Shown one piece after another: positions 1 to 8,112 of a DNA stretch of 64,000 nucleotides. Position numbers and translations under genes: made by a program. Origin of the DNA: Fulverythrobacter ferritrahens (GTDB lineage: Bacteria; Pseudomonadota; Alphaproteobacteria; Sphingomonadales; Sphingomonadaceae); the NCBI RefSeq assembly GCF_020539485.1, contig NZ_JACDXU010000001.1:496001-560000 (forward strand). The letters run 5' to 3'. Each line of letters starts with the position of its first letter. Position 1 is the first letter of the stretch. The notes beneath the pieces are model-generated. The model did not search any database. It was given only the letters and a program-made list of their open reading frames with translations, and was not told where the DNA came from.

Positions 1-191
1 CTCCATGCCGTGCCTGCCGCAATCGCGCTATCCTGCGGTGCGGGGGAAGGACTTTCCCACCCGTTCCATTCGGCAGGAACGGGCACTGGCGCTTCGCCTT
101 TCGGGGGCTGCCACTCCTTTTCGGCGGCGAAGGCCGGGGCGGGGAAAAGCAGCGCTGCCAGCGCTGCGGAAATCAGGTAACGGGGGACCAA
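1..191 (-). CDS. Secreted protein of unknown function, N-terminal part only (cut by window edge)
   Basis: The minus strand has an open frame from a TTG start at 191 to the window edge. An AGGAG Shine-Dalgarno lies 7 nt before the TTG. The translation begins with a typical signal peptide (VPRYLISAALAALLF, then PAPAFA, cleavage after AFA-A) followed by a proline-rich mature start containing EWQPP and AEWNGW. Only 63 residues are visible, so the family cannot be named. It is divergent from modA and the shared 77-bp spacer carries a ModE-like palindrome, so it may be co-regulated with molybdate uptake. That link is inferred from position only. Confidence 0.6.
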   Translation of the reverse strand, partial: MVPRYLISAALAALLFPAPAFAAEKEWQPPKGEAPVPVPAEWNGWESPSPAPQDSAIAAGTAW

Positions 192-207
192 GGATGTGCT
201 CCTGCCT

Positions 208-231
208 TGCTATATCGCGATGTATATAGCA
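208..231. promoter_or_regulatory. Candidate ModE binding site (Mo-box)
   Basis: The palindrome TGCTATAT-N8-ATATAGCA has perfect 8-bp arms and spans 24 bp. Known ModE operators in proteobacteria share the size and the (G/T)TATAT...ATA(A/T)(A/G)C core. It sits 36 bp before the modA ATG and 16 bp before the divergent TTG start, where bound ModE-molybdate would block both promoters. No modE gene is visible in the window. Confidence 0.6.
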
Positions 232-267
232 TTGCCGCATGGCAACGCGTCAACCGGAAGGACAATC

Positions 268-1050
268 ATGCGCCGCTTCATTGCCCGTTTCCTGCCGATC
301 CTGGCTGCAGGGCTGCTTGCGGCCTGCTCCGGGGGGAAGGAGGAAGCGAAGGGCCCCATCGTTCTGGCGGCGTCCAGCCTGCAGGAATCGCTGGAGGAAG
401 TGGCCGACGGCTGGGTGAAGGAAGGCCATCCTCGCCCGGTGCTGAGTTTTGCCGCCACTTCGGCGCTTGCCAGGCAGATAGAACAGGGCGCCCCGGCCGA
501 CCTTTTCCTCTCGGCGGATGAGGAATGGATGGACAAGCTGGAGCAGAAGCAGCTGATCGCGCCCGGCTCGCGCAAGACCCTGCTGGGCAATACGCTGGTC
601 CTGATCGCCCCTGCGGGCGGGAAGGATGTGGTGGACCTCTCCAATCCCGCCAGCCTCACGGCAGCTCTGGGCAAAGGTCCGCTGGCCGTGGCCGATCCCG
701 ATGCGGTTCCCGCCGGCAAATATGCGAGGGCCGCCTTTACTGCGCTGGGTCTGTGGCCCGCCGTAGAGGCTAAGCTGGCGCGGGCGGAAAACGTTCGCGC
801 CGCGATGGCGCTGGTGGAACGGGGCGAGGCGCCGCTGGGCGTGGTCTATGGCAGCGATGCCATGGCGAGCGCCAAGGTGCGCGTTGTCGCGACTTTCCCC
901 GAAAACAGCCATCCGCCGATCCACTATCCGGTAGGGCAGATCAAGGGTTCGGCCAATGCCGAAGCTGCCGCTTTCCGCGACTATCTGCAGGGCGATGCGG
1001 CCATGGGTGTGTTCCGCCGCCATGGCTTTACCGCCGCACCGGTGGATTGA
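268..1050 (+). CDS. modA: Molybdate ABC transporter substrate-binding lipoprotein ModA
   Basis: Binds molybdate (and probably tungstate) in the periplasm and delivers it to ModB. The 260-residue product starts at ATG 268 after a GGAAGGA Shine-Dalgarno. Residues 1-20 form a lipoprotein signal ending in LLAAC, so the protein is probably anchored to a membrane by a lipidated Cys20. The mature part opens with VLAASSLQESL, the oxyanion-binding start typical of ModA, and later has GVVYGSDA, also characteristic of the family. It is first in a compact modABC operon, with modB starting 18 bp downstream. A Mo-box-like palindrome lies just upstream. Function is well supported by sequence type and gene order. 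Confidence 0.92.
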   Translation: MRRFIARFLPILAAGLLAACSGGKEEAKGPIVLAASSLQESLEEVADGWVKEGHPRPVLSFAATSALARQIEQGAPADLFLSADEEWMDKLEQKQLIAPGSRKTLLGNTLVLIAPAGGKDVVDLSNPASLTAALGKGPLAVADPDAVPAGKYARAAFTALGLWPAVEAKLARAENVRAAMALVERGEAPLGVVYGSDAMASAKVRVVATFPENSHPPIHYPVGQIKGSANAEAAAFRDYLQGDAAMGVFRRHGFTAAPVD

Positions 1051-1068
1051 GGCGGAAGGCAGGCGGTA

Positions 1069-1776
1069 ATGCTGTTGAGCGCAAGTGAATGGGCAATCGT
1101 GGCCCTGTCGCTCAAGGTCAGCCTTGTGGCCATGGCCGCGACGCTGCCGGTTGCCTATGCGCTCGCCTGGCTTCTGGCGCGCAAGCGGTTTCCCGGCATA
1201 TTGCTGCTCGACGCGCTGGTGCATCTGCCTCTGGTGGTGCCCCCGGTGGTGACCGGCTGGCTGCTGCTGATCCTGTTCGGGCGTAACGGCCCAGTTGGTT
1301 CCTTTCTGGAAGATCATCTGGGCATCGTTCTGGTTTTCCGCTGGACCGGCGCTGCGCTGGCAGCGGCGGTGATGGCGCTGCCCCTGATGGTCCGCGCGAT
1401 CCGCCTTTCCATCGAGAGCGTGGACCGGCGGCTGGAAGAGGCCGCGCGCACTCTGGGCGCAAGGCCGCTGCGTGCCTTTCTCACCGTGACCCTGCCGCTG
1501 TCCGTGCCGGGCATATTGGCAGGCAGCGTGCTGGGCTTTGCGCGGTCCATCGGAGAATTCGGCGCGACGATTACCTTTGCCTCCAATATTCCGGGCGAGA
1601 CGCGGACCCTGCCGCTGGCGATCTATACCGGGCTGCAAATGCCGGGTGGGGAGGAAATGGTGACGCGGCTGGCGCTGATCTCCGTCGGCCTGTCCATCGC
1701 GGCGCTGGTTGCAAGCGAATGGCTGGTGCGGCGCAGCGGGGCCAAGCTGGGGCAGGGGGGCGGCCATGTCCTCTGA
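1069..1776 (+). CDS. modB: Molybdate ABC transporter permease ModB
   Basis: Inner-membrane channel subunit of the molybdate importer. The 235 residues hold about five hydrophobic segments (near 10-35, 45-70, 85-110, 145-170 and 195-220). The EAA loop that docks on ModC is visible as EEAARTLGARPLRAFLTVTL, followed by the ModB-typical FARSIGEFGATI. Its 3' end overlaps the modC start by 11 bp, which suggests translational coupling. Length and motifs are normal for the family. Confidence 0.93.
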   Translation: MLLSASEWAIVALSLKVSLVAMAATLPVAYALAWLLARKRFPGILLLDALVHLPLVVPPVVTGWLLLILFGRNGPVGSFLEDHLGIVLVFRWTGAALAAAVMALPLMVRAIRLSIESVDRRLEEAARTLGARPLRAFLTVTLPLSVPGILAGSVLGFARSIGEFGATITFASNIPGETRTLPLAIYTGLQMPGGEEMVTRLALISVGLSIAALVASEWLVRRSGAKLGQGGGHVL

Positions 1777-2404
1777 GCCGATCTTCGAGATAAAGCTGAC
1801 GCGGCGCGTTGGCGACCGGCAGATCGACCTTAATGCGGTCACCGATGCCTCTCTTACCGCGCTGGTCGGCCCATCGGGCGCGGGCAAGACCACCACACTC
1901 AATTGCATCGCCGGGCTGCTCAAGCCGGAGCGGGGCCGGATCGTAGTGGCGGGGCGGGTGCTGTTCGATTCCGCCCTGAAGATCAACCTGCCGCCGGAAA
2001 AGCGCCGTGCGGGCTATATCTTCCAGCAGGGGCGGCTGTTCCCGCATATGAACGTGGCGGCGAACCTTGCCTATGGCGAGAAGCTCCATGCCGCCGAGGA
2101 ACGCTGGATTACGCAGGGCGAAGTGGTCGAGTTCCTGGGTATCGGCCATTTGCTGGATCGCCTGCCGGTAACTCTTTCCGGCGGGGAGGCTCGCCGGGTC
2201 GCCATCGGGCGTGCGCTGCTTTCCGCGCCGAAGTTCCTGCTGATGGACGAGCCGCTTACATCGCTCGACGCCGCGCGGGGCGAGGAAATCCTGCGCGTGG
2301 TGGAACGTATCCGCGATGAGCTGGCGCTGCCGGTGCTTTATGTAAGCCACGCGATGGGCGAGGTGGAGCGGTTGACGGATAGCGTAATCCGGTTGGAAGC
2401 GTAG
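1766..2404 (+). CDS. modC: Molybdate ABC transporter ATP-binding protein ModC, short form
   Basis: ATPase of the molybdate importer. The chosen ATG at 1766 lies inside the modB end and gives 212 residues starting MSSEPIFEIK; an upstream in-frame start would only add modB-coding sequence. Walker A is GPSGAGKTT (about 35-43), the Q-loop is IFQQGRLFPHM, the signature is LSGGEARRVAIGRAL and Walker B is FLLMDEPL, followed by a SHAMGEVERL switch. Classical ModC proteins run to about 350 residues because of a C-terminal Mop/TOBE molybdate-sensing domain. That domain is absent here, with the stop directly after the nucleotide-binding domain. Confidence 0.92.
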   Translation: MSSEPIFEIKLTRRVGDRQIDLNAVTDASLTALVGPSGAGKTTTLNCIAGLLKPERGRIVVAGRVLFDSALKINLPPEKRRAGYIFQQGRLFPHMNVAANLAYGEKLHAAEERWITQGEVVEFLGIGHLLDRLPVTLSGGEARRVAIGRALLSAPKFLLMDEPLTSLDAARGEEILRVVERIRDELALPVLYVSHAMGEVERLTDSVIRLEA

Positions 2405-2446
2405 GGCCCCTAGGCGGCGAGGGGCCAGCCCGCTAGGGGCTCTGCC

Positions 2447-3622
2447 ATGGCCGGTGAATTCGATGCGATCATTTTGGGGGCAGGCGCTGCGGGCCTGATG
2501 GCGGCGGCCACGGCGGGGCAGCGCGGCAGGCGTGTGCTGCTGCTCGACCATGCGGATGCGCCCGGCAAGAAAATCCTCATTTCCGGCGGCGGGCGGTGCA
2601 ATTTCACCAATATCCACACCGCGCCGGATCGCTATCTTTCGCAGAACCCCCATTTCGCGAAATCCGCGCTGGGCCGCTATTCGCCGCAGGACTTCCTCGC
2701 TCTGGTGGAGAGTTATGGCATCGCCTGGCACGAGAAGACGCTGGGGCAATTGTTCTGCGACGGTTCCGCGCGGCAGATCGTGGATATGCTGCTTGCGGAA
2801 TGCGCCAGGGGCGGGGTGGAATTGCGCTGCAATGCCTCGGTGAGTGAGGTTTCCCACGCCGATGGGGCCTTTCGCGTCACCGTGGGGGGCGAGACGGAAA
2901 GCGCGCCTGCGCTGGTAATTGCCACCGGTGGCCCTTCCATCCCCAAGATGGGCGCGAGTGGTTTTGCATACGATCTGGCCCGGCAATTCGGCCTCAAGGT
3001 CGTGGAGCCGCGCCCCGCGCTGGTGCCGCTCACCCTGCCGGGAGACGAAGCCCTTTTTCGCGAACTTTCCGGCGTCTCGGCCGAAGTGATCGCCCGCTGC
3101 GGCAAGGCGGCCTTCCGCGAGGCGGCGCTGTTCACTCATCGCGGGCTGTCCGGTCCGGCGATCCTGCAAGTGTCCTCCTACTGGCGGCGCGGTGAGGAAG
3201 TGGGCATCGATTTCCTGCCCGATCTTGGCGAAGGCTGGCTGGCAGACGCCAAGCGCGCCCGCCCGCGCGCCGGAATGCGCAGCGTGCTGGGCGAGCATCT
3301 GCCGGATCGTTTGGCCACGGTGCTGGCCGAAAAGCTGGGGCTGGAGCGCGAACTCGGCAATCTGTCCGACAAGGCACTGGCCGAGGCCGCGCGGCGCTTG
3401 GCGGATTGGCGTTTCCTGCCCAATGGCAGCGAGGGCTTTGCCAAGGCGGAAGTGACTATCGGCGGCATCGGCACGGCCGAACTTTCCTCCAAGACCATGG
3501 AGGCCCGCAAGCTGCCCGGCCTTTACGCCATTGGCGAGGCTGTGGACGTGACCGGCTGGCTGGGCGGCTATAATTTCCAATGGGCCTGGGCAAGCGCGAA
3601 GGCGGCAGGGCAGGCGATTTAG
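2447..3622 (+). CDS. BaiN/HI0933 (YhiN) family FAD-dependent oxidoreductase
   Basis: A 391-residue flavoprotein of the HI0933/BaiN family, whose physiological substrate is mostly unknown. The N-terminal dinucleotide fold is clear in IILGAGAAGLMAAATAGQRG followed by VLLLDHA. The family fingerprint GGGRCNFTNI lies near residues 47-56. A second FAD contact region, LYAIGEAVDVTGWLGGYNFQWAWASAKAAG, is at the C-terminus and is diagnostic. It starts 42 bp after modC on the same strand, but nothing connects it to molybdate. The BaiN name reflects bile-acid work in gut clostridia and should not be read as a function here. Confidence 0.85.
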   Translation: MAGEFDAIILGAGAAGLMAAATAGQRGRRVLLLDHADAPGKKILISGGGRCNFTNIHTAPDRYLSQNPHFAKSALGRYSPQDFLALVESYGIAWHEKTLGQLFCDGSARQIVDMLLAECARGGVELRCNASVSEVSHADGAFRVTVGGETESAPALVIATGGPSIPKMGASGFAYDLARQFGLKVVEPRPALVPLTLPGDEALFRELSGVSAEVIARCGKAAFREAALFTHRGLSGPAILQVSSYWRRGEEVGIDFLPDLGEGWLADAKRARPRAGMRSVLGEHLPDRLATVLAEKLGLERELGNLSDKALAEAARRLADWRFLPNGSEGFAKAEVTIGGIGTAELSSKTMEARKLPGLYAIGEAVDVTGWLGGYNFQWAWASAKAAGQAI

Positions 3623-3972
3623 CCGGGCCGGTCGGGGCGCATGTGTCACCCTGATGTGACGCAAAACGGCCTTTGAAGTTTGCGGTGTAACACCCCTGTA
3701 GCCCCGCGGAATCGAGCCGATTTTCCGGGCGGGACGCGCAGCGGAGTGTGACCTTTCATTTCGGGTTTTCGTGCAAGCCCGGTGCGTTTGCCTATGCAGG
3801 GCCCGGAGGGGGTGGAGCATGCGCAAGGTTGGGTTGAGGCTAAGCTGTTCATTGAACAGGATAAACGTCATTTGCGAGGATGTAGGAAAGTGTTTTCTGG
3901 CGGGGAAAATGGGGCAGGACTTGCCGAAAGCCGACAGTCTGGAACCGACAACATTGCGGACCTTTGCACTAT

Positions 3973-4084
3973 CGTCATCCTGAACTTGTTTCAGGATCCA
4001 TTTGACCAGATTGAGCGGAAGTCCGTGGGGAGAAATGGATGCTGGAAGCGAAGCTGTGCCTGCACAAACAAGTTCAGCATGACG
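3973..4084. repeat. Inverted repeat pair, core TCATCCTGAACTTGTTT
   Basis: The left arm 3973-3991 and right arm 4066-4084 are reverse complements over 19 bp with one mismatch. This resembles the dispersed palindromic elements common between genes in sphingomonads. Confidence 0.7.
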
Positions 4085-4130
4085 GGGCGGGACAGCCCGC
4101 TTCCCACCCCATTGCTGTCTTCCCAAACCT

Positions 4131-4234
4131 CCGTTCGTCCTGAGCCTGTCGAAGGACACGAGAAACCGTCAGTCCCATATCCCCTTGGTTGGCAAGCGAT
4201 GGCGCGCGTCCTTCGACAGGCTCAGGACGAACGG
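4131..4234. repeat. Perfect 27-bp inverted repeat, TGAGCCTGTCGAAGG family
   Basis: Arms 4131-4157 and 4208-4234 are exact reverse complements over 27 bp, separated by 50 bp. Related cores recur at 48755-48785, 48811-48840 and 60967-60998, so this is a dispersed family. It lies between convergent genes, where it could fold and help end transcription. Confidence 0.85.
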
Positions 4235-4329
4235 ATGTGGTGATTTGGCGAAGGGGTTTCGTCCGCTCCCCACCCCGTCTTTGTCATCAGCGTCCCTGCG
4301 CCGCGCTCCCCAGCAAGCAGGTAACCCGC

Positions 4330-5292
4330 CTAACCTTCACCCCCGAAGCTCGCCCCGACATGCGCTTCGCCCCTTGCGCGGGCGAGCATTTCCTGGCGGT
4401 GCCGCTCGGCATAGGCTGAGCGTTGTTCCTCGTCGCGCTCGGCGTGGCAGGCGGGGCAGCTTACGCCTTCGACATAGAGCGGCGATGCCTTGTCCTCCGC
4501 GCTCACCGGGCGGCGGCAGGCGTGGCACAGATCGTAGCTGCCCGGGGCGAGGCCGTGGGCGACTGTTACCCGCTGGTCGAAGACGAAACATTCGCCTTCC
4601 CACAGGCTTTCTTCGGCGGGCACGGTTTCCAGATATTTGAGGATGCCGCCTTTCAGGTGGAACACTTCCTCCACACCCTCCGCCTTGAGGAAGGCTGTGG
4701 ATTTCTCGCAGCGGATGCCGCCGGTGCAATACATCGCCACCTTGGGGGCCTTGCCTTCGCCCAGCAGGCGCTCGCGCTCGGCGCGGAACCAGGCGGGGAA
4801 ATCGCGGAAAGTGGCGGTTTGCGGGTCGATCGCGCCATGGAACTTGCCCACGGCCACCTCGTAATCGTTGCGTGTGTCGATCACGATTGTTTCGGGGTCG
4901 CTGATCAGCGCGTTCCAGTCTTCCGCCGGGACATAGGTGCCCACGCTGGCCAGCGGATCGATATCCGGCTCGCCCATGGTGACGATTTCCTTCTTCAGCC
5001 GCACTTTCATGCGGTGGAAGGGCATGGCAGGGGCGCGGGAATATTTGACGTCCAGCCCCGCACAGCCGGGCAGGGAGCGGACATGGCCCACCACGCGGGC
5101 AATGGCATTGTCGCTGCCCGCGATAGTGCCGTTGATCCCCTCATGCGCCAGCAGCAGGGTGCCCTTCACCCCCAGTTCCTCGCACAAAGCGAGCAGCGGT
5201 TCGCGCAGGGCCTTGTGGTCCGCGAAGGGCGTGAACTGATAGAGCGCCGCGACGCAGACCGGCAGGGCGGTATCCTCGGGCATGTCAGCCAC
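4330..5292 (-). CDS. trhO: tRNA uridine(34) hydroxylase TrhO (rhodanese-fold, UPF0176)
   Basis: Oxygen-dependent enzyme that installs 5-hydroxyuridine at wobble position 34 of certain tRNAs. The 320-residue product has the N-terminal UPF0176 domain with [11 protein letters not shown] (about 50-60), then a rhodanese domain (about 125-220) containing the catalytic loop [10 protein letters not shown] with Cys189. A C-terminal tail holds two CxxC pairs (LCHACRRPV and CPACHAE) that look like a zinc ribbon. The GTG at 5292 is the longest start; ATG at 5283 is an equally plausible start three residues in. It lies 13 bp downstream of ilvE and is probably cotranscribed with it. Confidence 0.88.
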   Translation of the reverse strand: MADMPEDTALPVCVAALYQFTPFADHKALREPLLALCEELGVKGTLLLAHEGINGTIAGSDNAIARVVGHVRSLPGCAGLDVKYSRAPAMPFHRMKVRLKKEIVTMGEPDIDPLASVGTYVPAEDWNALISDPETIVIDTRNDYEVAVGKFHGAIDPQTATFRDFPAWFRAERERLLGEGKAPKVAMYCTGGIRCEKSTAFLKAEGVEEVFHLKGGILKYLETVPAEESLWEGECFVFDQRVTVAHGLAPGSYDLCHACRRPVSAEDKASPLYVEGVSCPACHAERDEEQRSAYAERHRQEMLARARGEAHVGASFGGEG

Positions 5293-5305
5293 CGGACTGT
5301 CCCGT

Positions 5306-6403
5306 TCAGTCCAGCCGGGTTACCCAGCCATGCGTGTCGGGCACGGTGCCGCGCTGGATGCCCACCAGCTTCTCGCGCAGCTTGCTGGTCATCTGGCCGG
5401 GGCCGCCCGAACCGATGGTGAATTCGCCATCATGGCCTGCGACCTTGCCCACCGGGGTGACAACGGCGGCAGTGCCGCAGGCGAAGGTTTCGACGAGCTT
5501 GCCGCTTTCCGCATCCTTGCGCCACTGATCGAGCGAATAGCGTTCCTCGCTGACGGTAAGCCCTTCCTCGCGGGCGAGGGCCAGAAGGCTGTCGCGCGTG
5601 ATGCCGGGCAGGATCGTGCCGGTCAGCGGCGGAGTGACCATGCGCCCGTCATCGAACACGAAGAACAGGTTCATGCCGCCTAGTTCCTCGATATATTTAT
5701 GCTCGGCAGCATCGAGGAACACGACTTGATCGTGCCCGCGCGCAATGGCTTCGGCCTGGGGGACGAGGCTGGCGGCGTAATTGCCGCCACACTTGGCCGC
5801 GCCTGTGCCGCCGGGGGCCGCGCGCGTATAATCGCTCGACACCCAGATCGAGACGGCCGGCGCGCCCGACTTGAAGTAATTGCCCGCCGGGCTGGCGATC
5901 ACCAGGAACTTGTACTGCTTGGCCGGGCGCACGCCCAGGAAGGGTTCCGAAGCGAACATGAACGGCCGCAGATAGAGCGAGCCGCCTTCCACGCTGGGGA
6001 ACCAGTCCGCATCGGCGGCGACGAGTTCGCGCACGGCGCCGATGAAGGTTTCTTCCGGGATTTCCGGCATGGCGAGACGCTTGGCGGATTCGTTGAAGCG
6101 GCGCGCATTGGCATCGGGGCGGAACAGGGCCGTGCCGCCATCGGACAGGCGATAGGCCTTCAACCCTTCGAAGATTTCCTGCGCGTAATGGAGGACGGCG
6201 GCGGCCGGATCGAGCGTGATCGGCTCTCGCGGGCCGACCTTCGCATTGTGCCAGCCCAGTCCGTCGGTCCAGTCAATCGATACCATATGGTCGGAAAACA
6301 CGGTGCCGAAGCCGGGATTGGCGAGGGCGCTGTTACGTTCCGCCAGCCCGACGGGGGCCGGATGAGGCAGGCGATTGAATTCGACGGCAGGAAAATCGGC
6401 CAT
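5306..6403 (-). CDS. ilvE: Branched-chain amino acid aminotransferase
   Basis: PLP enzyme for the last step of leucine, isoleucine and valine synthesis and the first step of their breakdown. From ATG 6403 it has 365 residues, normal for the long class IV form (bacterial BCAT type II). The PLP-binding lysine is in [16 protein letters not shown] (Lys204), and [11 protein letters not shown] and [10 protein letters not shown] are typical substrate and cofactor contacts. The frame stays open upstream, but that part is rich in Cys/Arg and unlike the family, so ATG 6403 (GGAG 11 nt upstream) is preferred. trhO follows on the same strand. Confidence 0.93.
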   Translation of the reverse strand: MADFPAVEFNRLPHPAPVGLAERNSALANPGFGTVFSDHMVSIDWTDGLGWHNAKVGPREPITLDPAAAVLHYAQEIFEGLKAYRLSDGGTALFRPDANARRFNESAKRLAMPEIPEETFIGAVRELVAADADWFPSVEGGSLYLRPFMFASEPFLGVRPAKQYKFLVIASPAGNYFKSGAPAVSIWVSSDYTRAAPGGTGAAKCGGNYAASLVPQAEAIARGHDQVVFLDAAEHKYIEELGGMNLFFVFDDGRMVTPPLTGTILPGITRDSLLALAREEGLTVSEERYSLDQWRKDAESGKLVETFACGTAAVVTPVGKVAGHDGEFTIGSGGPGQMTSKLREKLVGIQRGTVPDTHGWVTRLD

Positions 6404-6529
6404 GGGAAGGTTTAACTCCGGTTGATCGGGGCGGTTAAACCTAAATCCGCAGGCGGTGCAAGTGCGAGTAAAGTTGCCATTGTAACGGGTGTGCGCGCGA
6501 AGTTTCGCAAGCATTTGCCCAGATATGTG

Positions 6530-6562
6530 AAAACCCGCCCCGGCGAACCGGGAGCGGGTTTT
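6530..6562. terminator. Bidirectional intrinsic terminator
   Basis: AAAACCCGC and GCGGGTTTT (6530-6538, 6554-6562) form a GC stem flanked by A and T tracts. It lies 8 bp beyond a minus-strand 32-codon frame (stop at 6570), so it probably ends the transcript of the tiny ORF described at 6619-6675 or its overlapping alternative. Confidence 0.75.
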
Positions 6563-6618
6563 CGCATGGTCAGCGGCCGGAAGTGCCGCTCACGGAGCCT
6601 TTATCGTTGCTGCTGGAT

Positions 6619-6675
6619 TTAACGATAATGCTCCGCGCGGAAAATAACCGACCTCCCTGCTGAACCATGAGACAT
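6619..6675 (-). CDS. Candidate 18-residue ORF with a perfect Shine-Dalgarno
   Basis: On the minus strand the sequence AAAGGAGGTGATCC (6690-6677) is fully complementary to the 16S rRNA 3' tail. One base later an ATG at 6675 opens an 18-codon frame (MSHGSAGRSVIFRAEHYR) ending with TAA; the GGAGG-to-ATG spacing is an ideal 7 nt. A second ATG at 6668, in another frame, gives 32 residues (MVQQGGRLFSARS...) ending at 6570, just before the terminator, but its spacing of 14 nt is poor. Either frame could be the product, or the 18-mer could be a leader peptide. I do not recognise either peptide. Confidence 0.4.
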   Translation of the reverse strand: MSHGSAGRSVIFRAEHYR

Positions 6676-6906
6676 CGGATCACCTCCTTTCGCGCTGTTG
6701 AGCCAAAGTCGCCGTTTTTCTGCGGCTGGGCCCGCGGTCTCGCGTGCCTTGCCACCAATGTGAGTCATGATGCGGCGCAACACAAGTCTTGCAAATATGT
6801 TTTTCCCCGTCAGAATTGAGCGCTTGGGGCATCGGTCGTCGGCATCGTTTCAGGCTGCCCCGAATCCCCCGGATTTCCTGCTTTCTTCTGCTACCGCCAA
6901 CCACGC

Positions 6907-6946
6907 AAAACCGCCACGTCTGCCGGTTTGCGGGCGTGGCGGTTTC
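6907..6946. terminator. Intrinsic terminator, probably of the 68-residue secreted peptide gene
   Basis: AAACCGCCACG and CGTGGCGGTTT form a perfect 11-bp stem (6908-6918 with 6935-6945) with a T tract on the minus-strand exit side. It lies 73 bp past the stop of the minus-strand gene at 7019-7225. The rest of the 6676-7018 stretch shows no gene that I can support. Confidence 0.75.
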
Positions 6947-7018
6947 TGCCACATCGAGGCGGTGGCAGGCGGCGCGCTTCACGACAACGAAACGAGGCGC
7001 GCCGCCGGGAAAAGTGAA

Positions 7019-7225
7019 TCAGTTGCCGGGATCTTCGCTCGGTGCGGGGGTGGGATCTTCGCTCGGCGCCGGAGTCGGGGTTTCGGTCGGCTCGGGGGTC
7101 GGCGTGGCCGTCTCATCCGGTTCCGGAGCGGGCGCTTCCTGGGCATAGGCAGCGCTCATGGCGAAGGGGGCAACCAGGGCAAGCAGGGCCTTGCCGGCGA
7201 CCATATTCTTGATTGTCTTGGACAT
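7019..7225 (-). CDS. Small secreted Pro/Thr/Glu-rich peptide
   Basis: A 68-residue product from ATG 7225 with AGGAG 7 nt upstream. Residues 1-29 are a signal peptide (NMVAGKALLALVAPFAMSAAYAQ). The mature 39 residues are almost entirely Pro, Thr, Ala, Glu, Asp and Ser, and include two direct copies of TPAPSEDP encoded by a tandem DNA repeat at about 7025-7072. It is therefore a highly acidic, unfolded periplasmic or surface peptide. No family is recognised. It has its own terminator at 6907-6946. Confidence 0.7.
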   Translation of the reverse strand: MSKTIKNMVAGKALLALVAPFAMSAAYAQEAPAPEPDETATPTPEPTETPTPAPSEDPTPAPSEDPGN

Positions 7226-7473
7226 TGGGTAACTCCTGAATGGGGGCAAGGAACGGCCTTGCGACAATAAAATTCAGGGTAATCCGACGGTTAAGCACTA
7301 AAAATGCGATATTTAGAGCGTTTGTAGGGGCGGGCCGCCTACGCCCTACGGCCTGCCGTGCAAGGAAAACGGTTCATGGGCCGGGCGCGATTCGAACGAG
7401 TGTGCGCTGAAGGTGAGAAGCGTGATTCTCGGCCAGCAGGAACGCCCATATGGCCGAAAACCGGCGCGGCGCC

Positions 7474-8046
7474 CTAGCGGCAATCCTCAATAATGCGCGT
7501 TACTTCAGGCCAGCTCGGGACGTAGAGAGTCGGCTCGCCCGCAGTCTCCACTGCAAAGCGGCCCTTGCTGATCGCCATGGCATCGAGCAGCGAGTCGCTG
7601 GCGGAAAGATCTGCCGCAAGCAGTGTCTCGATCGATCCCTGGCGCGGCTGGGCGGTGAGCAGCCTGTCCGTCGTCTCGGTGCGGATGCGCATGGGGCGGG
7701 GCTGGGTCTGGGTGCTGACGCGGCCGATCGAAATGGTGCGCGTGGCCGGATCGCAGCGCATGACGAAGCCAAAATTCGTGTCGCTCGCGCCATAGGCGGC
7801 AAGGCTGATGGCGCCGACCTTCTTGTAGAACCAGTTACCCGGGCTGCGCGGGGCGTCCATCCAGTTTTCGTGAGCGGGAGCAGGCGCCGGCAGCGGCACG
7901 GGGGGCGGCGTTGGCATCGGGCTGCGAGTCGGGCTTGGCACAGGGGCGGGCGCCGGGGCCGGGTGCTGGGCCGCGGGTACACAGGCCGTCAGGGCGATAG
8001 CCGGGAGGAGTGCCGGGAGAAGGGCTGCTGGAAGGCGAAGTTTCAT
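7474..8046 (-). CDS. Proline-rich lipoprotein of unknown function
   Basis: The ATG at 8046 gives 190 residues with a lipoprotein signal (LLPALLPAIALTAC, Cys22). Residues 23-60 are a Pro/Ala linker, as in lipoproteins that span part of the cell wall. A globular domain of about 125 residues follows, starting ENWMDAPRSPGNWFY and containing VMRCDPATRTISIGRVS, RIRTETTDRLL and FAVETAGEPTLYVPSWPEV. That pattern of short beta strands resembles small periplasmic beta proteins, but I cannot name the family. An ATG at 8055 would add three residues. It is divergent from tlyA. Confidence 0.75.
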   Translation of the reverse strand: MKLRLPAALLPALLPAIALTACVPAAQHPAPAPAPVPSPTRSPMPTPPPVPLPAPAPAHENWMDAPRSPGNWFYKKVGAISLAAYGASDTNFGFVMRCDPATRTISIGRVSTQTQPRPMRIRTETTDRLLTAQPRQGSIETLLAADLSASDSLLDAMAISKGRFAVETAGEPTLYVPSWPEVTRIIEDCR

Positions 8047-8112
8047 CGCTGACATCCTTGGCTCAAAGGTGGCTCTGGCTCAAGCGCGCGCGCGGCGCTA
8101 TCGGCTGCGCTC

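Larger units (their letters stand above)
3623..4329. other. Gene-free stretch with two inverted-repeat pairs
   Basis: About 700 bp between two convergent genes (flavoprotein, plus; trhO, minus). Open frames here have no ribosome binding site, no recognisable motif and run through palindromic repeats, so I call none. The stretch is dominated by two inverted-repeat pairs annotated separately (3973-4084 and 4131-4234). Confidence 0.7.

Noticed and set aside
1571-4159. 862-codon minus-strand frame over modBC and the flavoprotein
   Set aside because: It lies antisense to well-supported genes, has no domain signature and reads through an inverted repeat.
3782-4243. 153-codon plus-strand frame in the 3623-4329 gap
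   Set aside because: No ribosome binding site or recognisable motif, and much of it is translated repeat DNA.
6677-6690. Exact copy of the 16S rRNA 3' end GGATCACCTCCTTT on the plus strand
   Set aside because: Upstream bases do not match 16S rRNA, so this is the complement of a perfect minus-strand Shine-Dalgarno, not an rRNA fragment.
7380-7460. Sequence resembling the T-arm of a tRNA (GCGATTCGAACG on the plus strand)
   Set aside because: The flanking bases do not pair as a T-stem on either strand and no acceptor or anticodon arm can be folded.
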